Shown piece after piece: positions 23,881-34,772 of a DNA stretch of 64,000 nucleotides (within the stretch, counting starts at the first letter, position 1; the number at the start of each line of letters is the position of its first letter). Both the position numbers and the translations under genes were made by a program. The stretch comes from Cichorium intybus. Its lineage: Eukaryota; Streptophyta; Magnoliopsida; Asterales; Asteraceae. The stretch is taken from contig CM042010.1 in the NCBI GenBank assembly GCA_023525715.1, positions 69,590,894 to 69,654,893 of the forward strand, in the 5' to 3' direction. Under the pieces are notes generated by a model, which was given only the letters and a program-made list of their open reading frames with translations, did no database searches and had not been told where the DNA came from.

Positions 23881-25834
23881 TATTTATTTGTAAGATTTAT
23901 AGCAGAGATTTTTTGAACTAGATCCTCCACCTCGGTTCTACTTCTACCTTCTCTAGCAATTCCCCTCCAAGACCAAATCACAGTACCCATTTTACATCTC
24001 TCCTCTACCGTGCTGTCTTTGTTAGTTTCTATATTATAAGCTCTAGGGTAAACCTCCTTCAGCCTACCTTCTCCTAACCACCAATCATTCCAGAAACTTG
24101 TTGACTTACGATCACCCACTTCCACCTTGATTTTACATCTATGATCCAGATCCACATCTTTTAACTTCTGCCAAACTTTTACAATTCTTTTCCAAGTAGA
24201 ACCACATTTAATGTTGTTACCGTCTCCCATCGTCGCCTTAACTCCATGAATGCTTTTTATGATTCTCACCCACATCGCCTCCTTCTCCCTTCTAAACCTC
24301 CAATACCACTTAGCTAACAAAGCTTTTTTCATGTTGCCAAGTTGACCGACCCCAAGACCTCCCTTATTCTTTTCCAGCTGAATTTTGTCCCAGCTTACCC
24401 AAGGGATGCGTTTTTTATCTTGGGTTCTACCCCAAAAGAAATTTCTACGCAAGTTCTCTAGCTCTTTAATTACCCCGCTTAGAACTTTATATAAAGAAAA
24501 GAAATAAGTTCCCAAGTTGCCTAGCACATTGCAAATGAGTGTGTGTCTTCCCCCAATGGATAACGTTTTGAGCTTCCAGTTACGAAGTTTCTTCTTGAAT
24601 TTGTTGATAAGCCCACACCAAGCTTTTTTATGTCCCATCTTCTCTCCCACCGGAATCCCCAAAAAGATTGTTGGTAACTTCGCCGCTGCACACCCAATCA
24701 CTTGAGCCATCTCTTTCACCATTCCATAGTCAATGCCAATCCCAAAAAGAGCACTTTTATCCAAATTAACTTTGAGGCCTGCAGTTTTCTGGAAACAATA
24801 GAGAATTCTAACGAGATTTTGCACGTTTTCTGGAGACCACTCTCCAAAGAAAATCGCATCATCAGCAAAAAAGAGATGGGTTAGATCAATATTATTTTCT
24901 CCCACTAACACTCCTTTATACGATCCACTCTCAACCGCCTTTCGAATATCATCATTTAGACCTTCCATAATTAAGGTAAAAAGAAAAGGGGAAATTGGGT
25001 CTCCTTGTCGGAGACCCCTTGAGAGAGAAAATTCTGAAGAAGGGTAGCCAGTTACTAGAACTGAGGACGACCCAGACTTTAAACATTCAAGAATCCACCC
25101 TCGCCATTTTCTCCGAAACCTTTTTGAATCATCATAGACTCGAGGAATTCCCAAGACACCGAATCATACACTTTAGCTATGTCCGTCTTGAGAATAAGCA
25201 GTCTTTTTTTCTTAGCCTTGGCCCAATCAATAACTTCATTAGCAATTAGGGGATCATCTAAAATTTGTTTATTCTTTATGAACACCGACTGTGTAGGATC
25301 TATAATGCTTGGCAAAACCTTCTTTAACTGATTAGCTAACACTTTAGATAAAATTTTGTACAAACTTGAAATTAGACTTATAGGACGAAAGTCTTTCACC
25401 AATAAAGGGTTTTGCACCTTAGGAATTAGAGTTATAAAAGCCGTATTCACCCCTTTGGGGATTTTTCCCCTTCTAATAAACTCATTAAACGCATCCAACA
25501 ACTCTCCTTTAACGATGTCCCAAAGTTTTTTAAAGAATTCCATCGTGAACCCATCCGGGCCTAGGGACTTATTGGACCCACAACTCCAAACGACTTCTTT
25601 TAGCTCTTTCTCTTACATCTCCTTCTCTAGCATTTTCTTATCTTTCTCTGAAATCCTTGAAGTCACTCCAAGGTCTTGCGTCCAATTACACTCTTCATCT
25701 TTTATAAACCTCTCTTCAAAATGGTCTTTGAATTGCTTTTTAATCTTGATCGGATCCACTTCCCACAAACCATTCACCTCTATGCCTTTTATGCTATTAA
25801 CATGTTTCTTCTTGTTCAACGTTCTATGAAACAA
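23880..25834 (-). pseudogene. LINE ORF2 reverse transcriptase
   Basis: Two overlapping minus-strand frames cover the RT. The upstream part (25834-25079, with a stop near 25613) carries FITLIPKVQNP, DFRPISLISSLYKILSKVLA and the first catalytic Asp in LILKTDIAKVYDSVSW. The downstream part (25154-23880) carries LRQGDPISPFLFTLIMEGL and the active site THLFFADDAIFFGEW, followed by the thumb/connection region (LSIGGRHTLICNVLGNL). A frameshift near 25100 joins them. The F-A-D-D box is the usual LINE variant, so catalytic residues survive. Confidence 0.9.
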
Positions 25835-26197
25835 CGCCGAGTTCTCATCCCCCTCAAGACACCATCTGTTTTTATTTTTCTGGGCAATGTCTTCATTTTC
25901 TTTTAATTCTTTTTTACGAATTGAGGAAGTGATCTCAATTTTTTCTTTAAGTCTTCTCCATTTGCAGCGCCTTCCTCCACTTTCCTGTCAATAATCCATT
26001 GCTTTTAACCACTATTCTTTCTCCGCCTTTTCCTTTATTCTCACTTCCTGTCTCCATTTTTTATTTTATCTTTTATCTCTCTAAGCTTTTTCATGATAAT
26101 AAAAAGCTTAATATGTTGACCTTCAATTTTAAAATTCTGCCAAGTATCTTTAACGATCCCTTCCAGGTGTTCATCTTCTAGCCAAGTGTTATACAGT

Positions 26198-26922
26198 TTA
26201 ATGACGGAATCCAAAGTTCCTGGACAACTGCCTCAGAATCAATGGCTTATGATCCGAGCAAAGCCTCGAATCAGTTATGACTTCAAAGTTAGGCCAAATT
26301 TCTCTGAAATTTTCAGACACCAAGATTCTATCGAGTTTTGACATTTTTGCCCCTCCCCCTTTTATCCAGGTAAACTTCGAGCCATTAGTTTTCACGTCTA
26401 TCAGGTTATTATTGCTAATGAAATCATTGAATCTCTTTGCTGCCCTCTCATCAAAGTAAGATCCCCATCTTTCTTCTATACTTCTAACTTCATTGAAGTC
26501 CCCATGAACCACCATAACACCCGACCAGCTCTCTATTATGGTGGTTAAGAACCCCCATAACTCTTCTCTCTTCGAAGTATTTTGGCTGGCATACACATTA
26601 ACAAAGCCTATTTTTTATTGTTTTCCTTCCACATACCCTGAAGCACTATACAATCATCTCTCGAAAGCGCTTGCTCTTTGACAAACAAATTCGAGTTCCA
26701 TATAGAGACCAGCCCACCTCCTTGACCTATACTTCCCGTACACACAAAATCATAGTCAAGACTACCCCCGATTTTCTTGACCATCATGTCTGAAAGAGAT
26801 TTCCTCTTAATTTCTTGAATTCCCACAACTCCAACCCTGTGGGTCTTGATTAATTCAGAAATCTATTTGGATTTGAACTCTCCAAGGCCCAGACCATTCG
26901 AATTTAAGGATAAAAGATTCAT
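26198..26922 (-). pseudogene. LINE ORF2 endonuclease domain
   Basis: ORF2 appears to start at the ATG 26922 (MNLLSLNSNGLGLG), overlapping the end of ORF1. The APE-like endonuclease motifs follow: GIQEIKR (catalytic Glu), GGGLVSIWNSN, then after a frameshift near 26610 VVHGDFNEVR, SKLDRILVS and CSDHKPLIL. An in-frame TAG follows residue 19. This endonuclease nicks target DNA for target-primed reverse transcription. The stretch 25835-26197 continues ORF2 between endonuclease and RT but is frame-broken and has no named motif. Confidence 0.88.
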
Positions 26923-28380
26923 GGTTTACCTTGCTTACTCCCATTTCTGGTAATCGAGGGTTGTGATTTCCCCCTACTTCGCCTCTCCTCAGCCGGCTTA
27001 GCTTTCCGACCTCCTCTAACCTTTGTAAAACTCCAATGCTCAAAGATGAATCACTGTCAACACCCGTCTCCCCCTCCTTCTTGCCTTCATCCTCTTCTTT
27101 TTTCTTTCTCCAATTCTTCGATTGACTCCTTGTGATTCGTTTCTCCATTCTGCTAAAGTTATTTACTCTCCCTTCCTTCATCCATATTTTTCTTTGCGTA
27201 TCCATCAGATCTTTCCCCACCATGACTAATCTTTCTTCTATTGGGACATTCCTTGATAGTAAATTTTTCAATTTATTTGAGACTTCTCCACTTTTCAACA
27301 CTACACTCTCTAATCCATCCGGATCCTTCTCGCCACCCCCATCTGTATCACACCTGGGCTGACTCTCTTTCTCGATAGATGGGATCTTATTAAGCCCAAT
27401 GGTCTTATTGGGCTCTGTTTCGTTATTCTCCGCCGTCTTTGGATCTGGAATTGGATCTGGGATTTCCCCATCTGGATTCATTCCATCCGGGTCACTCTCC
27501 ATAACGTTTTTACCGTTATTACCCTTGCACGCATGCGCCGACTCCAACGAGTCTGCAATGAATGATTCCTCGAAATTAACCTCGTGTTTGAATTTGTTCC
27601 ATGCCCCCAACTTTTCACCTTCCTCTTCTCCGACTGAATTCTCTGATTCCCCTTCATCCGATAACCAATTCCGGTCATCCCCTTCCCATTCTCCTTCCTC
27701 TTTCCGTTCATTCTCTTTCTCGTTTACCTCCATATTCATAAATTGTTCAAAGACTTTTCCTTCTATTTCTTTTACCCAGACTGTAAAGACCTTATTGCCC
27801 ACCTTGACCTCCAATATTTCCCAAATTCTATCCAAAACTTCCGTCTTAATACATATTATTCCTGAAGACCAATCTTGCCAACTTTCGATGTAGGGATCTG
27901 TAATCACCACTTCCCCCCATCGATTTCCAATTCTTATAAAATTTTATGCACTTCGAGCTTGCACAGGAACTCCTTCGATCTTAAGCCACACAAATATATC
28001 CAACAGTCGGAAAGCTTCATCCCATTTGCTTAATTAACTGAAATTGGCTTGGATCTCTACACTTCACATAATTAATCTTTCTTCTTCCTCATCTTTTACG
28101 ACCAACATGACCCAAAGTCCTCGCAAATATTTAACTATATCTCCTATAATACCTTCACAATGACAAAGACTAGTTATACATTGAAGATTATTGAAACTCT
28201 TTAATTCTCCTAATAATTTTGCTTTTAATTATTTCTCTCCTTCTTCTGATTCCATCAGGGTGATTCTGATGGTGCTTTCCACCCCTCCTCTGTACCCTTT
28301 AGCTTTATAATTCTCCTTCTTTCCATTATTAATCACCGGATCAATGCTGACCTTATTCTCCTCCTTCTGACTTCCTCTTT
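26855..28380 (-). pseudogene. LINE ORF1 (DUF4283-like RNA-binding protein)
   Basis: All of it is in one minus-strand frame. The best-preserved part is 27910-26855 (351 aa), very rich in Glu, Lys and Ser. Upstream, through several stops (for example near 28229), the frame reads IVKYLRGLWVMLVV and LLDIFVWLKIEGVPVQARSA with NRWGEVVITDP, matching the DUF4283/RRM-like domain of plant L1 ORF1 proteins, which bind element RNA. The 5' end runs into (TA)n, so the original start codon is not seen. The overlap with ORF2 is about 68 bp. Confidence 0.78.
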
Positions 28381-28383
<3 letters not shown>

Positions 28384-28466
<83 letters not shown>

Positions 28467-28467
28467 T
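28384..28467. repeat. (TA)n tract between the LINE and Copia B
   Basis: About 80 bp of (TA)n joins the LINE 5' end to a truncated Copia B LTR. The outer 76 bp of that LTR, present in the other copy (57729-57804), are replaced by this tract. Confidence 0.92.
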
Positions 28468-28862
28468 ACACTCAATGATATGAAGATCAATTATGAACAC
28501 AATAAGAAATGGATAAAGAGTGCCGAATGCTTTGATATTACGATTAGGGTTTTACATATGATGGTGGATCAAAGTCACACTCGACATAGTGATATATCTC
28601 TAAAATATATACTAAATTAGAGATACGATAGTACAAACAAAATCAGGGAATATCCTATAAGTGTACTAGCGAATAGGATTGTAGATTCATGCAACACATA
28701 GTCTGCTAACACGCGTGCTGCCAAAAGGTTGTTATAGTTGTTAAGTCTTCGGATCCTCCAGGTTGTACCCTTCGGAGTCTTCTATCAAAAAGCTTCAAGA
28801 CTTCGGATGGTTATGTACAGGTCTTCAGATAGGCATGCACTTCAGCACAAATATACTCAATA
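28468..28862 (-). mobile_element. Copia B 3' LTR, outer end truncated
   Basis: It aligns with the right-hand LTR from AATGATATGAAG (28474 against 57811) to ATATACTCAATA. The outer 76 bp are missing and replaced by (TA)n. It has a 58 bp segment (about 28596-28653) absent from the 5' LTR, where ATAT microhomology suggests a deletion in that copy. It lacks a 16 bp duplication found in the 5' LTR. Both carry several CTTCGGA motifs. Confidence 0.85.
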
Positions 28863-28874
28863 ATCTCCCCCTTT
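28863..28874 (-). promoter_or_regulatory. Copia B polypurine tract
   Basis: The minus strand reads AAAGGGGGAGAT directly upstream of the 3' LTR start. It is the expected plus-strand primer and confirms that the left LTR is the 3' LTR. Confidence 0.88.
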
Positions 28875-29859
28875 GTGTGAAGTGCATCTGAAGCCTAAAT
28901 TCTGCAGTTTCTCTTGTAAGCCCTCTTCAAGGTTTTTCTAACAGCTAGCCACCAGGACATGTGATCCATGAACTTCTTCTTTTTCTCATATGAGTTAACA
29001 TGGCAAGAGTTCACATGAGGAATCATGCTGGTGATGAAGGATGAGGGATTGCGGCCAATGTAGTTAATTTGAAAGAACTTAATCATGACTTCGGTTCCGT
29101 TTCGAAGTCCTTTAAAGACTACGCCATATGGTTCATCGAGAATCTCCCCATTCTTGAACTTGCTGATGTTCCAAACTACGACTGGAGGAGTGCTCAGTGG
29201 CTGTCTGTAGTAGGAGCACAACTCCATGCCAATCTTTGCAAACCTTAGCAAAAAGTTGTTTAGAAACCCCTTGATATGATTTTGGGCAGCATTGAAAATG
29301 ATGATGGACTCCGCAGCATGACTAGGAAAGTTTTCATGATTTCCAAGAGTTCGATGAAGTCGTTTGGGTTCATTATTAGGAAGTCAGCGGCAGTGAACCT
29401 GGAGTCCTCCTCATCAGAACCACGAAGAACGAAGAATTCATAGTTCGTGAAGTTCTCAAATGTCTCTGCTTCCTTGATCGAGATGATTTTCTTGATCTTT
29501 TTCGAACTCCATACTACATTCTGATTTTGAATGAACATAGCATGGAAGTTGATTTTGTTTCTCCAGTAGGTGGGCCTTTGTTCGTTCGTGATTGACTGAA
29601 CGAGCTGGAGAAAAGAGAACGTCTTCGGATTAAAAGGAATATCAAGTTGTTGATCATCGGAGTTGCTTGCGTCAAAACTCCGAAGAGGAAGTCTGTTGAA
29701 CACATCCAGGTCTTGAAATCCGAAGGTTGTGATTGCTTCTGCTGTCCATTTGCCATCGTTCAAGGCAAAAGCATTCATTTTCAACATTAAGGCATGATCC
29801 TCACATCGAGCCTTGTAAACCTTCTCCATATGTGGGGCGATCAAGCTTTCAACTTTCTT

Positions 29860-30771
29860 TTATATTGATCCCCCAGCTTCAGATGATCCTATGGTTGTTG
29901 TGGTGATTGTTGAAAAAGTAGGACCCGAATGTACCAAAAACGGAGGTGTTCCCAAACTTGTAGCAACATAGGTAGTTGAAGTGAAGGTTTTTGTGGCTTC
30001 GGAGGCTGTAATTAGAGCTTCTCCCCCTTGTGAAGCATGACCCACATGTTGAGCAGGAGCAAGTCTTGCTTGTGGTCTAGCGATTCTATTAGAAAAGTGG
30101 ATGAGAGGCTGTAATACAGTTCTTAACCAAGTGACAATGTCTTGGGTAAGAACTGCATTTGTCTTTTGGAGTTCATCAGCAAACTTTGTGATCTCCGAAG
30201 CAGTTTGGGCGGCAGTAAGCTCTTCGATTTTAGCTCTTGCCTCATCAAGTTGTTTTTCAAAATTGGTACTCTGCTGGATGGATTGAGTTTCAGTCCGAAG
30301 GTCTTGTAGAGCCTTCAGGACTTCGGAGTTTGAAGACTCCACTTTTTCAACAAAAATCTTCATCTTCTTTTCAGTTTCTTCCAGAAGTAGTTTGTTTTTG
30401 GTATCAACCTCAGCAACAGCAGACTGGATTTTCTGTTCAAGGGTTGATTGGATTTTTGCTTGTTGATCCAAGAGTCTCTTCTCGAGTTGCTTCACAGAGT
30501 TGTCGAGTTCCTCAGACAAAGTGAACTGCAAACTCTCTATCTCTTCTGAAAGGTCTCCCACAGTGGGTTTTATGGGATCAAATCCTAATTGAGCTTGGAT
30601 AAGGACATCAAGCTTGGATTTGAGGATCTTATATTGTTTCATGAGCATAAGATCCCCATCTTGTAACTCTTCATCAGAACCACCTTCAGCAACTATAGGG
30701 CCCAAATGAAAAGCCTCAAAGAAGGCTGCTGAGGTAGGATTTTTTTTGTGGAGATGATTGGTGTAGATCAA
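29860..30771 (-). pseudogene. coiled-coil segment of the Copia B extra ORF
   Basis: This 303-residue open segment contains an acidic start (VAEGGSDEELQDGDLMLMKQ) and then about 150 residues of heptad-like Leu/Glu/Lys/Gln sequence, for example IESLQFTLSEELDNSVKQLE and KRLLDQQAKIQSTLEQKIQS. It ends with a Ser/Thr-rich stretch. It suggests oligomerisation. It reads in the same frame as the following C-terminal segment, separated from it by one TAA. Confidence 0.75.
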
Positions 30772-31325
30772 AGTCTAGTAATTAGAAGTCAAAACCAGAG
30801 GAGGAAATGTTTAACAGTGGTTCTGAAGATGTGAAAATGGGTTCAGATGTCTGAGGGGCTAAAAAGTGGGATTTTCCAAGTTGGATGTAATGGGTTCGGA
30901 GGTTTGAGTGGTTGAAACAGGAGGTGTTTCAGTTGAGGAGGATTTAGGAGGTGCATCCAAAGATATAGTATGAATGGTAGATGTTTGTGGAGCTGTAGTT
31001 GGTGGTACATCAGTTGAGGATGTATGGATTGTTGTAGTTTGTTCTTTTGTAATGGTGGAAGTGAATGGAGAAGTTGTTGGAGGTGGAGGAGGTGGAGCTA
31101 TTGTATGTGGTGGAGTTGGTGATCTAGTGTCTTTGATTGGGAAGGACTGGTGTTCTTCTTCCTCTTCTTCTTCTTGAACATTTGCAGTTGGAGTCCTGTT
31201 TGACTTCGAAGACTCATCCACAACTAGCAATTTCCTTGTTCTTTTTGGTTGTTTTCTTTTATGAGTGGTTTGTTCCGAAGCTTTCCTCTTTCTTGCGGGC
31301 TTTGGACCACTGGGACCTCCAGTTG

Positions 31326-31530
31326 CCTTCTTTTTTTCCTTTGGGTTTAACATGGGGTTCTGTTGGTGCAGCTTGTGTCATTTCTCGAACATGATAAGGC
31401 ATTGTGAGAGTAGACCGGTAGATATTGACCTTCTTTTTTCCTTTGGGTTTAACATGGGGTTCTGTTGGTGCAGCTTGTGTGATTTCTCGAACATGATAAG
31501 GCATTGTGAGAGTAGACCGGTATATATTGA
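31326..31530 (-). repeat. 102 bp in-frame tandem duplication in the extra ORF
   Basis: The segment encoding VNIYRSTLTMPYHVREITQA and its continuation through KPKGKKK is present twice (31429-31530 and 31326-31428) with few differences. The downstream copy has seven Ts where the other has six, which shifts the frame. Without that extra T the duplication would keep the frame open into the Lys/Arg-rich region KKATGGPSGPKPARKRKASE. Confidence 0.88.
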
Positions 31531-31732
31531 CCTCATCACAATCCATGGATACTTTTCGCAGCATCTCAGATGGAATTTGTGCATAGAAACCAACAAAATT
31601 TTCATCTAAAGCGGGAACTGTAATATAAGTGTACCTCATTTCGGTAAGAGCAGGATCATAAACAAAATTTGTCTTTTGATAGTGCTCGTGAACGACCATA
31701 GCCCAGAATCTGGCATTTGAGATCTCAGTACC

Positions 31733-32371
31733 CTATGTTGAATGATTAATGTGCGAACAAAAATCTTCCCACAAGATTGAGACATAATCCACTTTCTCAT
31801 CATAGTAGATTCCATAGAGAAGACTTAAAAATGTTTGGCTTGCAGATTCTTGGCCTGACGTTCTTCTTGAAAGACATCTCAAGAAGATCCCAAAGAAGAA
31901 TCTCCACATGTTAGGAAGATGCTTCTTCTTGAATAGACTAATGCTGACCATTTGGGGTTCGTAACCCATTGCATTGAACATATCTACCAGTTGTTCAGCA
32001 GTTGGGACAAGAACTTCTTTTGATTCGTAGATTGGAAGATGTAGGGCTTCTACAAACTTGATCTTGGTCAGCTGTACCTTCTTGGTTTTGCCATTGGAAT
32101 CGATAGCTTTATAGAACACCGATTCAACATTGTTGTTGGTGTCGAACAGAGCATTGGATGTATAGTGAGCTCTGTGAACCAGGGTGGCAGGAATTGAGGG
32201 TGTGTAGGTCAAGGGGTGACCAAGAATCGATTGTTTCATACATTCAACAAGAGCGACAATTGGTTGGGGATAGAGCTTGAGATCAGTGCGAAGAAACAGG
32301 TTCGCTGATTGATTCTTGAGCACTGGAATTGACATCACTTCTGTGTTCTGGGAAGATACTTCAGCCGCCAT
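31733..32371 (-). pseudogene. N-terminal domain of the Copia B extra ORF
   Basis: This 212-residue uninterrupted segment shows FLRTDLKLYPQPIVALVECM, LPIYESKEVLVPTAEQLVDM and NMWRFFFGIFLRCLSRRTSG. The last part resembles a fold seen in uncharacterised 'putative plant transposon' proteins, by recall only. The TAG after HINHST lies in the same frame as the following segment (GTEISNARFW), so a single base change probably broke it. Confidence 0.65.
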
Positions 32372-32477
32372 TGTTGGTTGATTGAAGAAGATGAAGTGAG
32401 ATTAGGGTTCAAAGAGGATTTTTGCAGAGTAATTTTGAAAGCTTTGATTGCGTAAAGAGGTGAACTGAGGAGCGGGG

Positions 32478-32487
32478 TATATATATA
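32478..32487 (-). promoter_or_regulatory. TATA box of an internal promoter for the extra ORF
   Basis: The minus strand reads CTATATATATACC 107 bp upstream of the extra ORF's ATG. It is followed by a CT/CA-rich leader ending in CAATCAACCAACAATGG, like a plant 5' untranslated region. This would place a transcription start near 32450 and a leader of about 80 nt. It suggests a transcript separate from the genomic RNA. Inference from sequence only. Confidence 0.55.
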
Positions 32488-33652
32488 GTATTCGTGGTCC
32501 CTAGGCCATTTAATGCCTGTTTGAAAAAGGTCCACTTAAAGAATACCACCTCAACAGTTTTACGCTCCACTATCTCTGCAAAAGCAGAAACATCCGTTTG
32601 TCAGTCATGATTGTTCAAATTTGAACCGCCATATTGCCCACGATCTTTTTGTTATGATTCTCCAAGATTTCCTGAGTGACAGTTGTACATTAACGTTTAT
32701 TAAATTTAAACGAATGTTTGTCTCTGTGGTTATCATAAATGTGAAAATCATTTAAACACTTAATTAACTTCAGACCAACAAGGACAAGTGTAACAATTAT
32801 AGGTATCCTTCGGAGTTTGAGAATTGGTCCAGTGTTGTAAAACATTCCGAAGGGTATAGATAACACTTCGGATAAGAAGTTTTGTTGAGAAATGTTATCA
32901 ATACACCGAAGACCTTTTCTTTTATTAGAAAATTTTGTTTTACTTTTGATGATGCATTATGACTTTTAACCTTAGCTTCCATAAACATTGTGAAATGAAG
33001 ATTTAACTTGTTAGTATTCAGAATCATTCGAATCATGTTGGAAGTCCGTTTTTCATTCTGAAGCCTGTTTAATTGAATATCGTCATGAGATACATAGGTC
33101 TAACCACCCTAAGTTGAACTTAATTTCGCGTTTTGTATGAAGTTTTATTTTTCTTTTATGCTTCAAATTTTTCATACAAAATGATGGTGACATTCACTGC
33201 ATTGAAATTCAAAAATATTTCACATTTGAATTGAGCATCAGAAGATATTGAGAAGATTTGGATTGACTTTGAAGAATCTTTTGAAAAATTTATCCCATTT
33301 CATCAGTTGAGGTGTTTGGTTACCTTTCTCTGATGACAAGCCTTTGAGCTTCGTACACCACCCCAACATGACCATTTAAGATAGATTACTTGATATGTTT
33401 ATATTCTCTACATGGTACTCAACTATGTTATAGGAGTTCCTTGTATCGTCATCTAAGACAGAAGAATAAGTCTTTGACTGGTGATTTATCTTTATTTTTG
33501 CAGTCTCTTGATTTCCACTTGTTTGTTGTCTTTGATTCTTTTGACATTTTGAATTTCTGTTTTTCTTTTGAGTTTTTCAAGTTTTCATTGTTGAAACTTA
33601 TCTTTCATTTTGGAGTTTCATATCCTAAGAGACAAAAATTCACCATGTGATG
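32488..33652. other. Copia B spacer, no gene seen
   Basis: About 1.2 kb of AT-rich sequence lies between the putative internal promoter and the inserted solo LTR. Short frames (32797-33036 minus, 33390-33650 plus) show no recognisable domain. It is probably untranslated sequence between pol and the extra ORF and may include upstream promoter elements. Confidence 0.5.
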
Positions 33653-34772
33653 TGACAACGCCTAGTAATATTACATATTTTAGTTGTTGTTGAGCCCTAT
33701 TCTTAGTGAAATTATATCATATATATCTTGGTATTCTCACTTTTCGTGCCAGTACTTGTTTGGAAGGAAATAATGAAAACAGGGACCAAAAGGGTGCAAA
33801 TTGGAGGAAGTTTTGAAAAGAATGCAAAATCAGGAAAATACGTACGCGCGCCGTGGAAATCCTCAAAGCGCGACGCGGATTTAAGGCAGTGGAACAAATT
33901 CAAATGCCGATAAAACGGGAAAAGATCAGTACGCGTGCCGCGGAAACCATCGATGCGCGGCGCGGCTGCGGGAATTTTGCAACCATAAATAGAGGCTTTT
34001 TCAGCCGAAAACCCTAGCAAAGACCTGGTGTAAAATCGACCTTGAAGGCTCTTTGACTACGAGATTTAGCTTCAGCAACTACCTTTTTGGTATTTCAGGT
34101 TTTATGTTTAATTTTCTTTAGCTTAGTAGTTAGCATTAGTGGCTAGTGTCTTTGGGCGTGACAACCACTGACATTGAACATTTCTAGTTACTGTTTTTCA
34201 GTGTTGGTTACTGTATTGGACCATTGGAATTCGTTTTGGGTTAATAATAATCATTTGGTTACAAATAATATTGGTTTTTCGGTGTTTGGTGCTTGTTATT
34301 GGATTGTGCATGTTTGTTTCGTGTTTGGATGTTTGTTTGACCTTGTTTAGACTGATTTCCTTGCTGATTTCAGTAGCCAACTAGGTTAGCTTTTGGGTTT
34401 GAACTTTAGCCAGTGACTGTCATTTGGACTTTAGTTATTGCTTTGGTTTATGCCTTGTTTATGTTTGAGTGTTTGGATGCCTTTGCTTGTTTCTGAATTA
34501 GAGATGTACTTCTGATTTCAGTAAGTGACTAGGTTTGGTTGGTAGCTTAGCTTAGTCTATGCTTGTTTGGAGTTTTTTTGATTTATGTTTTCTGGGATTA
34601 GTAGTCAAAAGCTTAGGAACTAGGTCCTCTGACTGTAGCGTGACACTGCAGTTGGTAATCTATCACCTGTCTGACCATGTAACTCCTGCGGATCGACCCT
34701 GACTACCACTGTGCTAGTGTGTGTATTAGGTTTTTCTCTTATTTTTGACCGCACGACGACCAAGGCGTGTCA
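33653..34772 (+). mobile_element. 1.1 kb solo LTR in the Copia B spacer
   Basis: It starts TGACAACGCC and ends GGCGTGTCA, an imperfect terminal inverted repeat with TG/CA ends. TGATG flanks it at 33648-33652 and 34773-34777. No internal region is present. Orientation is inferred as plus from a TATA-like ATAAATAGA at 33985-33993, a following leader, and CTGCGGATCGACCCTGAC-type sequence near the end, which by recall resembles LTR ends of Athila/Ogre-type Gypsy elements. Two CpG-rich direct repeats lie just upstream of the TATA. Confidence 0.85.
33842..33965 (+). repeat. CpG-rich direct repeat upstream of TATA in the solo LTR
   Basis: Two copies of a unit of about 37 bp, beginning GTACGCGYGCCGYGGAAA and ending GCGCGRCGCGG, lie at 33842-33878 and 33930-33965. 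They are the only CpG-dense sequence for kilobases around. The TATA-like box follows 20 bp downstream. Confidence 0.8.

Larger units (their letters stand above)
28895..32371 (-). pseudogene. Copia B extra 3' ORF, coiled-coil protein of unknown function
   Basis: A 3.5 kb coding region downstream of pol runs from the ATG at 32371 (MAAEVSSQNTEV, in plant-like context AACAATGGC) to a stop at 28895, just before the polypurine tract. Parts: a conserved-looking N-terminal domain (to 31733), a Pro/Thr/Ser-rich basic-then-acidic middle (31699-30859), a long coiled coil (30771-29860) and a C-terminal domain (29844-28895, with GFQDLDVFNRLPLRSF and PPVVVWNISKFKNGEI). It is broken by an in-frame TAG (31733), a frameshift in a T run (about 31335), damage at 30780-30860, a TAA (29860) and a frameshift near 29255. 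Similar proteins are, by recall, annotated as hypothetical in Asteraceae; no enzyme motif, signal peptide or clear membrane segment is visible. The position matches the env-like ORF of SIRE elements, but I cannot show homology. Confidence 0.72.

Noticed and set aside
25356..25829. 157-codon plus-strand frame (and 27399-27893, 164 codons)
   Set aside because: Both are antisense shadows of LINE ORF2 and ORF1, whose minus-strand frames carry clear motifs.
28895..32371. Extra ORF as a viral-type envelope protein
   Set aside because: No signal peptide, no convincing transmembrane segment and no fusion-type motif seen; only its position resembles the SIRE env-like ORF.
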